In this document: piece by piece, positions 24,901-37,800 of the stretch
Numbering within the stretch: position 1 is the first letter of the stretch
Layout: each line of letters opens with the position of its first letter
NCBI GenBank assembly: GCA_032358165.1
Contig: JAALGY010000011.1
Coordinates: 992,001-1,056,000 of the forward strand
Direction of reading: 5' to 3'
Length of the DNA: 64,000 nucleotides
Origin: Diplosphaera chodatii
Lineage: Eukaryota > Chlorophyta > Trebouxiophyceae > Prasiolales > Stichococcaceae
Position numbers and translations under genes: made by a program
Notes under the pieces: generated by a model
Told to the model about the DNA's origin: nothing
The model's input: only the letters and a program-made list of their open reading frames with translations
Databases searched by the model: none

Positions 24901-27874
24901 CGTGAACACACGATCTGGTTCCCTTTCTATCCCTCGAACCATGTGCTCTGTAGGGTTGTGTGCAGACTTGCCAAGGTCTTCCTGCTACGCATGCAGGTCA
25001 GCGAGCGGATGGTGCTGGCGCAGAAGGCGTACATCCTGTTCTACATCCGGGACGAGACGGACGGCGCCTCATGGAGCGCGCCGCCCACCCCGCAGCCCGC
25101 CCCGCAGCACACGCCCCGCGGCACGGCCAATGTGAGCTGCTGTGGCGACCTTTCCTATAAACCTCCCATACCGTGGCCTGCTGGCCGCCCACATGCATTG
25201 GCACACAGTGCGTGAAGGTCTCTGCCCAGCGTGAAGGTCTCTGCCCAGCAGATGGCACAAACAGGCCCTTCCTGCAGGGCACAACAGCGGCTGGGAGGTC
25301 TACAGACGCTCTGCCAAACCCATATCTGAGCGGCAAATGTGCCAAATGTGCTGCTGCAGGGGGATGCAGCGCCAGCCGCAGCACCAGAGCGGCTCAATGG
25401 CGTCACCGCCAATGGCGTGACGCCAGCTCTGGCGAACGGGCCGGCAGTCGTCGCCTCAGCGCCTGCAGCCGTGAAGCGACGGAAGACGGAAGTGGACGAC
25501 CACCAGCCCGAGGCGCAGCCCACCGCCAAGCGGCGCAAGGCGGCACACGGCTCTGCTAAGGCAGGTGTGCCTGGGCTCCTCGTTGATGTGAAACCCCCCT
25601 AGTGTACTAGCGTACCATAGTTTTCTGGCTTTGATCCTGGGTGTGCAGCCTTTGGACATTTGGTTGGCTTGTCGTTGATCTATGGTGAGCTGAAATGATG
25701 CTTGCCAGCAGCCTCAGCAGGTTTTGTGCCGCTGCGCTGTGGTCCCCTGTGGGCGTGAAAGGGAACGTCAATGTAGATACAGTCTCAAACTCGGGCATTG
25801 ACGTGCAGCAGGCGGCAGCCCGACGGCGGGCGGCGGGGCAGCCGGCGGTGCGGCTGTGGACGGCGGCCAGGACGCCCCGGCGGCGGCCCTCGGCAGCGGC
25901 GCGGGCCCGGGGCCTTCGCCCGCTGCCCGCCTCCTGAGGTTTGTCAATCTGCCTTCCCCTTTGGTAGCAGGCACCCGTTCAGGTGCTGCTGGGCATGGTG
26001 TTCATGATCCGAGGGTTATTGGTGTTCGCGCTGTGTGAGGGATGAGGAAACGCACTGGGCACCGAAGTCCATTGTGAGCGATTCGCATTTCAGCGGGCCT
26101 AGAAAACCCCTTGACTGACCTCACGGCTGCAGCCGCCTGCAAGTCGGGTTTGTACACAGTGCGCACGGCTGCTGAGCACTTTCATGTTGCTGCAGGTCTG
26201 GCAGAGTGCTGGCCAGAGCCCTTTCCAATGCTGCACTGGTGAGCCCCTTGCACAGCCTGTCTGCCATGTTGCGCTGTGTGCTTCGACATGTACTACGGTC
26301 TGTTGTTGGGTACCAGAAGGACACCAGTGCTCTGCTGGGTAAGTGAGGCTGAAGGAGTGTGTGCTGTTTGCTGCAGAGTCCCTTTGGCCGCTCCTGGAAG
26401 CGGCTGGAAATGCACAAAGCAGCTGCCCAGGTGCTCTACCAGCTGCATTGACGCGGAGCTTGCTCGGAAGACACCACGATAGTTGCTGATGTGCCTTGAC
26501 ATCCACCAACATGATGTCGTCAGGATGCTGACGCGCAGTGATTACAAAACAGGCGCAGGCGAACTTCATGCTGTCCCGTGCGGCGTCGCGCGACCTCAGC
26601 CCCCTGCGCGGATCCAGCCCCACAGCCCACCCTGCAGCAGCTGGGTCAGGGCCCAGGGACGCAGCAAGGCCCAGCAGCCGCCTCGGCAAGGGGCGTGCTG
26701 CTATCGCTGCCGAAGCGGCCCCCGCGCAGCCAGCAACTGCTGCGCCACAGGCTGATGATCTCAGCAGCGATGATGCCAGCTTCCATCCCAGTGACGCAGA
26801 TGAGGAGGCCACATCATCCGACAGCAGCGACAGCAGCGGCAGCCCCTCATCAGACAGCAGCGGTGAAAGCAGCCGTGGTGACGGCTCAGATGCAGACATC
26901 GGCCCGGAGGCAGCTTCGCCCATGGCTGACGACAGCGATGATAGCAGCAGCGGCGACGGCGGGCCTGGGCTCAGCGAATCGCCGCCAGTCGAGGCGCCGC
27001 CCTGGCCGCCGTACAAGAACGCCGCTGCCACCTCTGCTGTTGCCAGCTCTGCCCCCGCTGCAGCTGCTGCCGGCGCCAGCGGACTGGCCGATGCGGGGGA
27101 GGGCGCTGCGGGGTCTAGAGCAGCTACTGGCGCGCAGGCGGCGGAGCTGCTGTCTGGCGGCGACGTCGTGCGGTGGCAGGACGCCGGCGGTGCAGTGGCG
27201 GCGGACGAGCTGCTCAGGTGAAGACTGCCTGCTGTCTGGCAGCTCGTGTGTATGTCTCATGCAGAAGTGTGTGTATGTCAAGCATGTTGTCAGGGATGTG
27301 CAGTGAAGTGGATTGGATCTAGATTGACTTTGACTCTGGCGCTGCCCCTGGTCGCAGGTCCTCACAGCCGCAGGGGCGGCAAGTGGACGAGTACGATGCC
27401 GAGTATGACCGCGGGCACACAAAGAAGGTATGTGGCCACATACCACAGCTGCTTGTACGCAGCATCTTCGGTGGACGTCAGTGTAGACCATGTCCTTGCC
27501 TTGCTCACAGTGTTGTGGTCATGGGTGCAGGTGAAGCAAAAACGGCTTGGTGGGGATGCGGGACTGGCAGCCAGCCTGCAGCAGTCTTTTGCGACCCGCA
27601 AGCGGCACCAGCCCCAGTCCACTGGTGACTGCTGTCCCTATGCCAATCGTAACCTCCGAACATTCCTACCGAGGTGCTGGCAACAGATGACATGCTCACG
27701 CCACCAGCACATCAGGGGCGTGAATGTGCAGAGGTGCAACCTGCAGGCGGCGGCGGGGGCCGGAGCCCGCTGGGCAGGGGCGGCCGTGGCGGGGGGCGTG
27801 CATTTGGTCGAGGGCGGCATGGGGGTGGCAGGGGCCGCGATCGCAGCCCCGGCCGCGGCGGCCGCCGCTCCTAG
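21999..27874 (+). CDS. USP36/UBP-type nucleolar ubiquitin-specific protease with RGG tail
   Basis: This is a cysteine protease that removes ubiquitin from proteins; USP36 relatives act in the nucleolus. The ATG at 21999 opens MSTQHDPTA. The Cys box [18 protein letters not shown] has its nucleophile codon at 22889-22891. Then come [20 protein letters not shown], the zinc-type pairs KCTECGFES and [20 protein letters not shown], and the His box [12 protein letters not shown] with catalytic His at 24696-24698, ending [12 protein letters not shown] long disordered region follows (KRRK patches near 25470-25540, then a Ser/Asp-rich acidic run at 26750-26990). Near 27380-27600 the exon reads [19 protein letters not shown], matching the conserved C-terminal block of USP36. 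A phase-1 splice (CCACTG before GTGACT to GTGCAG before AGGTGC) joins this to a last exon rich in GRGGRGGGR, with a stop at 27872-27874. Catalytic residues are intact. The weakest links are the exons between 25600 and 26540. Confidence 0.85.
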
Positions 27875-28202
27875 CAGGCCGCGTCTGCTGGTGGCCTTTA
27901 GGGGTGTCATGATGTGGCTGGGTATCATTGGCAGTTGTTGCGGCATTGTGATCAGTTGCAACCGTGATCAGTGCAGGCAACAATGTCAGTGCTGATGAAC
28001 AAAACCATCCGAAACCAACGCTTCCTATCCCTATCAACGTGCAACTGCACAGCAAATCGTACAGCATATTTATTCTGGTCGCACATATGGTACACCTTCC
28101 CTCCCATTCCATCATTTGTTGATTGTGCAGTACGCCACTTGCACATGTTATCGGTATCACGCTGCCCATTTGCGCCCTGATATATCATGGTACAATGGCA
28201 AA
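27875..28202. other. Convergent gap between USP36-like gene and giant PKS
   Basis: About 330 bp between two facing stop codons should carry both 3' UTRs. I saw no gene, tRNA or repeat. Confidence 0.45.
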
Positions 28203-28870
28203 CTACTGGCGCCTGTGCCACACCCCGAGCAGCAGTGCTGGCACCGACAGCAGCGCCAGGCCCACTTGCAGTTTCGCCCAGTTCTCGATGCGCCGCAGCG
28301 CATGTGCATCCAGCTCTGTGCTGCCATCTGATGCTGAATCTTCCCTCGTCTGTGCGTCGGCTTGGGTGCCGACAGACTCGGATGCGGGCCGCGACGGCAG
28401 CGCTGGCCCCGCCTGCTGCTGTTGCTGCTGGGGCTGTGGCTGGGGCTGGGGCTGCACCCGCGCCGCATCCTGTACTGCTGCACCTGCAGCACCCACAGCT
28501 GCCAGTGCTCCTTCCTGCTGCCTCTGAGGAGCTGCTGCTGATGCAGTCCCGCGTGCCGCCTCCCGTGCGTCCTGTCCCCGTGCCACCGCCGCCACCAGCG
28601 CTGCGGTATCTGTGCTGCTTCCTGAGGCTGTGGCTGCTGCCAGCGCTGGCGTTGCGGAAGCAGCCGCTGGCTGCCGTGCAGCCGCCAGCGAAGGCAAGCT
28701 GGGCGGCGGGTCCGAATCTTCAGTAGTGTCTTCATCGACGCCACCGCCGTTGCCGGCCTCCGCCAGCCACGAGTGGCCGGCCATGATGCCGCCGCCGCTG
28801 GGCAGCGCATCCAGCAGCGCCAGGCACTGCGATCCCACGATGTCCACCACCTCCTGTGGTGGCAGCCATC
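28203..28870 (-). other. PKS C-terminal linker and putative tail-anchor transmembrane helix
   Basis: The last exon continues past the second TE ([22 protein letters not shown]) into about 120 residues of Ala/Ser/Gln-rich sequence, including [13 protein letters not shown]. It ends [10 protein letters not shown], then [15 protein letters not shown], then WHRRQ and stop. A single 15-18 residue hydrophobic helix only five residues from the C-terminus, with flanking Lys/Arg, is the layout of a tail-anchored membrane protein. The equivalent segment after the first TE has no such helix, so the anchor is specific to the terminus. Confidence 0.6.
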
Positions 28871-31800
28871 GCCACACAGTTCAGCATGATCAGGCTGTGT
28901 TCAGCAGGAGCGTGATGCTGGAGGACCCTTGCAAGCTCAGGATTGTCACAGACGATACATGCCAAGTGTTTGCTTTCCTGCAGTGCCCTTAGTACGATTT
29001 CTGCATGGTGTCCTGAACCATCTTCAGCCGAGTCAGCTTGGCAGCTGCGCACCTGGTAGTGGGTGGACACGAAGTAGTGGTCGCCGCCGACGATGGGCAC
29101 ATTGCGGTATGGTCCGCTTGTGTACTGGCCCCACTGCGCCACGTTCCCTGCAACATGCACATACTGAGCTATGGTCGGCAGTCATGGTTGAACAGGTCTG
29201 AGTGGACGAGCAGCTAATAGTACGATGTCACAGAGCAAGAGCAACCCAGACAGAAGCAGATGCAGTGAGAGCATCACCTGTGTCGATGGTGTTGTCCTCC
29301 AGGCCGTCGAACGAGGTGACAGGCACATCCAGCTGCGCCGCCCCGCTGAACTTGTACTGGCACGCCATCGCGATGTCGTTGACGCCCATCGGCGCCACAC
29401 GCTCGAACAGGCGCTCGTTGGTGCGCATCTCCTCCACGTCGGCAAAGTGCCCCCGCTCAAACACCTGGCAAGCATGATCATTGCCCGAGATGCATGGCAT
29501 TATCTCCGACATCCCACAAGCACACCTCGTGTACATCGTGACTGCCTGTCTGTTCGTCCTGGCAATGGGCACTGAGAGTTGCAGGGCCATGTGCAGCATG
29601 TACAGCAGACGCCAGAAAATCTGTGTAATGGGGTCGCACCTCCAGCAGCTGGGACCGGGGCACCTTGTCCCAGGTGGCCAGGAAGGCGAGCGCCTCCTCC
29701 AACACTTCTGTCGGGTCCTTATCATACTCTGCAGGAGCCCAGCAAAGGTTGCGGATGGTGATTATAATAGAACAGTGCACACATCAGTCAGCACTGCATG
29801 CACTCTGTGTGCGCCAGCCAAGGGAGACGAAGACAGGAAAATCCTGGGCCCGCAGCCCCATGGATGCACTGGCAGCAACCTCCTTGGCTGGCCTGGTTCC
29901 ATTCCGCTCTCTATCCTGAGATCATCAGGCGCAACAGAGCGCAACAGCATGTGTGCATGCTAGCGCTCACCGACTGCCCGCTGCACGTACAGCTTCATGA
30001 CCGCCAGAGCGTACAGGTGCGGCGGCGACACAGCCGCGGGGAAGAGCGCCAGCGGCATCGGCGCATGCTTGCGGTCCGCCACACGTCTGGCCACCTCATA
30101 CGCCACGATGGCGCCCAGGCACGTGCCAAACAGCGCGTACGGCTTGCCCTGCAGCAGCAGGCAGGGTCTGAACGACTCGCATCATCTGCCGCGTGACGTC
30201 CCATGTGTCCTCGAGCACATGGGAGATTTCCTACCTCGTGCTGTGACTTCCGGGGTAAACTCACAAAAAGAGGTGTGGGGACAGCCGTTAGGGGTCGTCC
30301 TGAGTCAAATGTGTGCACGGAGTGCTACACACCCTTGGCATTCTGCTAAAGGATGTGGGTCACACATCGTCCAGTTCATTTGACTACGGGCCCAGATCAG
30401 CTTCATAGTAGTGACAGTGGCTCCCATTCTCTGCATGACAGGCCTGACGCCTACAGCAGGTGCAATCTGCGTTCCATTTTGAGATTTCGGTGAGTTCAAT
30501 GCATATCAGCAAATAAGCTTAGCATGCGTCACCTGCAGCGGCAGCGCGTCTGCCAGCTGGTCAGCCAGGACGGCCACATCGTTGACTGGTGGTTCCCCGC
30601 GGCGGCGGCCCCGCCCCGGCAGCTCGATGGGGCATACCTGGATGGCCGCCGGCAGCATCGTCGCCCATCTGCAGACCATAACACACACTTGCCGGTTTGC
30701 GACCTCCTTGATACTGGCATCCGCACGAATGGGGTGCACTTTGGTAATTTTGTTTCTGCAGCACAGGCGTGTCATGCAGGTTCAGCTGACTGGCATGCAG
30801 CAGATGTCTACATCCCACACCTGGAATAGACATTCTCCGAGATGCCGCCGGCGTACGGCAAGCAGAACAGCCGCATCTTGACGGTGATGGGCGCCGGCGA
30901 GATCCAGGGGCTGGCCACATGCTGCACCGCCACCGCGTTGGTACCTGCCGCCGCAGCGGAAGCATCCGCCTGCGCTCCAGGCGCCTGGCTGTCCAGCACC
31001 TCGACCACAATCTGCCGCACAGACGCGTGCTCGGGGTCCTCGATCAGCGCTGTCACCTCCAGCCCAGTGATCTCCTGCACCACAGAAGTTGCACAGTGCA
31101 TCAGATGCTGCTGGAGTCTGTGACAAAACCTGTGGTCACATGCCACATCAGCGTATGATGATGCCCGCGCTGCAGTATAGACGCAGAAGCAGCCCCACAA
31201 GGGCAACCTGCAGCTTCTGGCGCAGCTCCATGCTGGCCAGGGAGTCGAGGCCCTGGGAGGCCAGCGGCTCGTCCGGCGCCACATCGCCGCCCACCAGGTC
31301 CCGCACCTGCCAGCGAGCAATCAGTGCTAGCACTGTCGTGGATTGACAATACTGAAACACAGATATGCAGAGAAACCAGTGCGTCATGTGTGAAGGTCAA
31401 TAATAGTAGACAATTGCCCCTATTTAGAGCGTGCCCTGCATGTTGATATGGTTAAAAGCCTTGGCCGTCTGGAATCAGGCCATTACTTCGGTACAGCCAG
31501 CATGAACGCACACCGTGTGGAGGATGGTAGCTTCCAGGGCTGCGGCATCCACGCCCGTCAGCTGTGCCGGTGGCTGTGCACCTGCCGTTGACGGCTGTGC
31601 ATCCACCTCCCCTATCATAGCCTGCAAGAGTGACCAATGCATGACGATCCAAACAGTGGCCACATGCTCTTTCAGAGGATGACTCAGCTCGGCTGCATCG
31701 TGGAGGTAGCACCATGTACTGAGCGTGCCACAGCAAGGTTGCAGGCCTGATGTGTTATTTGGTGCTTGAAACAGCACCAGGCGGCACAGCATGAAGGAGC

Positions 31801-34800
31801 AAAGTTGTGGCACATTGAGAAGCTTGCGGCAGTCCCACAACCAGCCTGCTGCCAGGCTGACTGTCGGCTTGTTGCTGAAGTATCCCAACATGCACGTTGC
31901 AGTCTTTTCATATGCAGGTCATCACTGGCATAGCAACGTTAATCCACACAGGCAATGGCAGGGACGGAGTGCTTGTGAGACCCACCTCGTCAGCCGCAGC
32001 GCTCGCTTCCTCCAGCCAGGAGTGCCCCTCCATGAGGCCCCCAGCCTTCAAGCCGTCCAGCAGGCCCACCAGCTGTGCGCGCACCACCCCCACCACCTCC
32101 TGCGACGCCATGGCGGTTCGTTTGACCACATGCTGAGACGTGAACACAGCTTACCAGATGTGCCATATCAGAACACAAGCACGCGCGCCTCTGTCCAGAA
32201 ACTCTGCTCCACCTGCACAAGACTGACATTGACAGCATATCAGACCAGAGGCAGGACTTCAGGATGTGGCTGTCATCTAGGTTCACATCTGCTACTCGCA
32301 CCATTGTGCACCATACCAATATTGAACCAGTAGGTCTATACATTCCCGATCTTGCTCTACTGTTTGTGGCGCCCGGTGGTGCACACAGACATGTCCTGGT
32401 GACAGAAGCAGACTTGATGCTGACTTCGTCTACGCGTCATCTGGCAGCACCAACAGCAGCGAGCAAGTGCGTCGCCTCCTTGATGCACGGGTGAAGTTTG
32501 TGCAAACCTGCTGCTTGAGACGACATTCAGGGCACAGTAGTGCCGTTCACTTCTTAGGAGATCTGCACCTGGTAGTGGGTGGACACGAAGTAGTGGTCGC
32601 CGCCTTCGATGGGCACGTTGCGGTATGGCCCGCTCGTGTACTGGCACCACTGGCCCATGTTGCCTGCACGTGCAGGTAGCAAAGTCATGCAACAGGGCAG
32701 TCCCTTTACAATTGCTAAAGATGTGCACGCCTGGCAGTTCTCGCCCACTATGAATGCATTAACAACCCGCACCTGGGTCGATGGTGTTGTCGGCCAGGCC
32801 ATCAAAGGAGGTCATGGGGATGTCCAGCCTGTGCAGGCCCTCGAGCTTGTACATGCACGCCATCGCAATGTCATTCACGCCCATCGGCGCCACGCGGTTG
32901 AACAGGCGCTCGTTAGTGCGCATCTCCTCGACGCCGGCGAAGTGCCCCCGCTCAAACACCTTCCGCAGAGCAGGTGTTGCCAGTCAGGGGTGTCGTGTCG
33001 TGCAGTCGCAGCGGGGTCATTGCACAGTCACTGCGCACGCAGACAGGCGTTGATCTGGTGAGCCACACGGTTGCAAAATAACAGTCTTATTGCAAGACTG
33101 GCTGCCATGCTGCATGTCAGCTGGGTGCACCTCCAGCAGCTGCGCCTTGGGGACCTGGTCCCAGGTGGCCAGGAACGCCATCACCTCCTCCAGCGGCGGC
33201 GGCTCATCATACCCTGCAGACAGCATGTGCACCATGGGATGTGCGTGGTGGGTATACGCCATGTGCATTCAGTCTTATGTTCAGGCTGGCAACCTCAAAA
33301 AGTTCAGTTAGGCACCTCTGTCAGTATCCTGCACACGGCGCGCAAGCGCAAGCATGTGACATTGCAGCCTGTCACAAGCATGCTTTCTGCAAACTCTGTG
33401 CAGCACGCCAGTCAAAGAGGTCCAACAGCAATGAACACTGCAGGCAGCAGTTCCTCTTGGGGGTTGCTGGCAACCCGTAACAAGCGACGCACCGACGCTG
33501 TGCTGCACATACAGCTTCATGACCGCGATGGCATACAGGTGCGGCGCCGACACCGCCGCCGGGAAGATGGCGATGGGCATCGGCGCGCACTTGCGCTCCG
33601 CCACCCGGCGAGTGACCTCATACGCCACTATGGCGCCCAGGCAGGTGCCGAAGATGGCGTACGGCTTGTCCTGCGGGTATGAGGATAGATGTCAGGCAAT
33701 GCCGGCCCTGGCTAATGCACAGCTAGTCAGGAGGGTTGTGCAGGCGCTGGGCTCCTCAGTGCATCTAAGGCCAGGGCGTGACATGACTCTCGGAAGGACC
33801 GTCTTGTCTCCTACGAGCCCTTGGCAGTAGACCACGTCCAGCCCTGGCCACAACCACCCAGAATGACAAGAGGGCTGATGGGATGTGCTGCACCTGAAGT
33901 TGGCCTCTGCACTAAGCAGACCCTAGCTTACAGAGACTGACTTGCGACTTGTTACCTTCAACATAACCACTTCATGTGCTTGCCTGCAAAGGGAGGCCAT
34001 CTACCAGCGCATCCGCCAACTGGTCGACGGTGGCGATGCCCTGCTCCCCGCGGCGGCGCCCCCGCCCCGGCAGCTCGATGGGGCACACCTGGATGGACGC
34101 CGGCAGCATGACCGCCCACCTGCAGCAGCACAGGCATGTCGTTGCAGACATGCCATGCAACAATGCGCAGTGCAAGCTGTCCACCTCCCAAAATCCGACG
34201 TGGACTCGAACTCGACGTACCACATGGTACAGACAATGGCCTTGCTGGTTGGTGCATCCTGTCTCAAAAGGGTTGGCATGTCTATGAAACACCACTGGCT
34301 GTGGTTGCACGCTGTGGCACCAGTGCACCTGGCGTAGACGTTCTCCGAGATGCCACCAGCGTACGGCAGGCAGAACAGCCGCAGCTTGACGGTCACGGGC
34401 GCCGGCGAGATCCAGACGCTGCGCATCTCCATTGCCGCTGCAGGGCCGGCAACACCAGATGCCAGCTTCGAGAACGCTTCCGCGGCGATGACGCGCACGG
34501 ATGCGTTCTGCGGGTCCTCTATGAGCGACGCCAGCTCCAGTCCCAACTCCTCCTGCACGGTTTACAAAAACTCTGAACACGCATACATTAGCAGCACTGA
34601 TGTGAAGCAGGTGTGTGTTTTGCATTCCGACCCTCATGTCATCGAGTTGTGCAGGTCCCTGCCACAACATGAAAGAGGCATTGCTGTGCCGATCGGCACC
34701 TGTGCCGTGAGCATACAAGGTAGGTGCTTGCACATGCACAGCGGCCGCAACTTGTTGCACATCATGCAGGGCAGCGAGGAAAATATCAAGGAGCTGACAT

Positions 34801-37800
34801 TTGCACCCGTGCAAGTGTCAGCTTGATCTGATGGGTCGCGGCCCTGCTGCATGCGAAAATGCAACTAGCGCAAATCAAAACAGCAGCCCTAAGCACCAGA
34901 CCACTCACTTGCATACCAGTGCTGTTTGCCATTTTTATGCAAGTGGCACGGACCTGCAGCTTCTGGCGCAGCTCCATGGAGGCCAGCGAGTCCAGGCCCT
35001 GACCCGCCAGCGGCTCCCCAACATCCACCGCACCGCCCACCAGCTCCGATGCCACCTGCCAAGACCAGAATCCAGCATGCTTTTAGGATGTGAAGTGTTG
35101 ATCTCGTGGCAGGCGACAGGCAGCATCCTGCGGCAGACATCACACAAACCTTCACCAGCAAGCATGCAGGTAGCAACGTTACATGCGCGTTACATGCAGG
35201 CAGCAACGACTTCACCTTCAGCACTGCCGCTTCCACATCCGCCAGTGTCCGGGTGTTGACCTGCTTGCCTGCTGCTGACGGAGCTGCTGCCCTGATGACC
35301 GCAGGCTTTTCCTGTTGCAGCGCAGTAGCAAAGTCTGAAGTAATGGCCTTGTCAGTGCCACTGGGGAGGCAGGATGCATGTGGCAGGTTTTGCTTGATCA
35401 TGGACGTGATGTCTGGGCTCGAACGGTGATGATGCTGCAGTAGTGCTGCAACAAGTTTGTCACGTCAAGCAGGGCGGCACTTCTGGTCACTAGGACCCTG
35501 CATCAGTGCAGCAAGACCAGTTCCGGTGCACGTCTTGCCTTGGCGGTTGCAGCAGCCACTGCAAAGTCGAGCTGTGAGAAGAAGCGCGGCAGCGGCTTGA
35601 CCTGCGCCAGCAGCAGCCGCCAGTACGCCTGCGTCGCCACGCCAACCCCGCCTGCGCTCACTACCATAATTTAAGGGCTGCTGGAAGGTGTCAGGTTATT
35701 TGTAAACACTTTCGCTGCCAGAATGTCAAGATACCATGGTTGCCAGCTTCAGGCTTGTCCCCATACAGCATGTCATCGTCGAGAGGCACCCCCTGCACTG
35801 TTGCGCGCACCTGCTGCGCTGCGGGGGGAGCGTGCGGCGGCCAGGTCCAGCAGCAGCCCCTGCATCGCGGCCACGCCCGCCGCGGGCGTCAACATGCCCA
35901 GCGCCGCCGCCTGCGCCTCGCTCATCGCGCCCTCCCGCTGCCGCACCATGCCTGTGCAGGAGTGACCCCCGTTCAGCATGACACTCGGAGTGGGCAAACC
36001 AAGAACAAGTGTATCTGTCTGACTCTTGCTTAGGACGACACTTGACCAGAGGCCCAAGGCTCTCTGGCAGCCGCTTACACATAGTGACATTGTTATCAGC
36101 ACGCTGGATGCTGCTCTGCTGGAAAAGGCAAAGGACGTCAACAAAGAGCGCAGCTGTGTGATCTAAGCTCCTGCACACATGCGCGATGTCTGCCACCCCT
36201 CCGAGGCTGTTCCAGCTGTGTACCAATGTGCCTGCATGTCTGTCCCCACTGCACCGCGTCTGCACCCCCTGGCAGTGCATAATCGACACGGCCCACCTAC
36301 AGAACTCCAGGCGCCCCACTGCACCGCAACAGCCGCCGTGCCCCTAACCGTCTGCTGCGCAGCATACGCGTCCAGCGCAGCATTTGCCGCAGCATAGTTC
36401 GCCTGTGTAGGAAAACAACGTCTCATTGTGGGGTGCGGCGTGCGTCATTGCAAAGCTGCAACCACCACCAGGGCACCTCAGGTGGACATCAGTCAGCAAA
36501 GTGGCAGCAGGTCTACTGCTTGACAACTCACCTGGCCGCTGTAGCCTGCCACAGCTGATACAGACGAGCACAGCAGCGAGAAGGTCATGGGCGCTGGCGC
36601 GAGGCTGCGGGCGAAGTTCTCCACCGCCGCCGCCTTCGGCGCGATGACCTGGTGCATAATGCCCGGCGTTGCCTTTGCGATGCGCGCCTCAACCTGCGAA
36701 GACATGGCAGCGATCGTCCAGAGCTATGTAGTCAATATATCCCATTGAATATGTTGATGTAGTCCGTGCAAATCTCAACTGGCCGGCCTGAAGGTGACCT
36801 ATCTGCGGGTTGACAAGCCCAACCGCATGTCACAGAAGCAAAACTCTGGCAGCAGCTGCAGCATCGCACCTGCGTGCCAGCCGCATGGATGGCGCCTGCC
36901 ATGCGGCACCCGCCGCTGCCCGGCTGCCACAGCTCTGCGCCTGCCTCTTCTGCGATCGTGGGGTCTGCCCGCCGGATGCACACCTTCGTCGCAAGTGACA
37001 CATCGCATTATGCTGATCTGTGGTTTCTGAGCTGCACGACGGCCAATCCACGTGCGTGCACAATCCCTTGTTTGTGCGGGCATTTGCACCATCAGCTGCC
37101 TTTCAGACCCTGCACACTTCTGCTCTGCAAAGAGCCGAAGTGTTCAGACCCAACATGGCTGCTGAGGATGCACACTGGTCTGGGTGGGCCGCAGCTGACC
37201 GGCAACCCTAATAACTGGTACCTGTGCGTGCCCGCGCAGCAGGTGGCCAAGTTGAGCATCGGCCGCCGCCCGCCCGGAGCGGCCCCACAGCGCAATGTGC
37301 TGAGCGCCGCCGCCTGCCAGCCATGCGGCAAACAGCAGCCCCAGCCCGCCGGTGCCGCCGGTGATGACGTACGCCGACCTGGCGTCCAGCAACTCGGCCT
37401 GCATGCGGCATGCGGCCAGTAATCAGCCGCCCTCATACAGCAAGCGAAGCTGCATCCTGCAGTAACGCTGCAATTTGCCACGGACTGTGGTGAATCCGCT
37501 TATGTTGAAGTTTTCGTTCCAATTGACAGATTGGCACTGTCAAAGCTTTTGTTGAGTTCGAAGCAATCAGTCCAATCATGCACTGAAAGGTCCTGAGAGG
37601 ACAAGGCACCATACATTGAAGTCAGCCGCAGCCTGCGCCTATGCACACCAACCGCCAGCGTGGATGCCATATCTAACACATGGCCGAGCAGGAGTTGGCC
37701 ACAGTCTAGATTTGCTTTACATGCTGTCCACAAGTGTAACAAGGGGCAGCGACATCTGGTGCCCCTGATCGCAAGCTGTGGGACCGCATATGAAGCAGAT

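Noticed and set aside
26538..27306. Long plus-strand open frames rich in Ser, Asp, Ala and Pro, as a possible separate gene
   Set aside because: They lie within the USP36-like gene; the acidic Ser/Asp frame leads into the conserved [16 protein letters not shown] block, so I treat it as that protein's disordered region.
28187..28726. Plus-strand open frame of 179 residues opposite the PKS 3' end
   Set aside because: It is the antisense shadow of the GC-rich, low-complexity PKS linker and has no domain or start context of its own.
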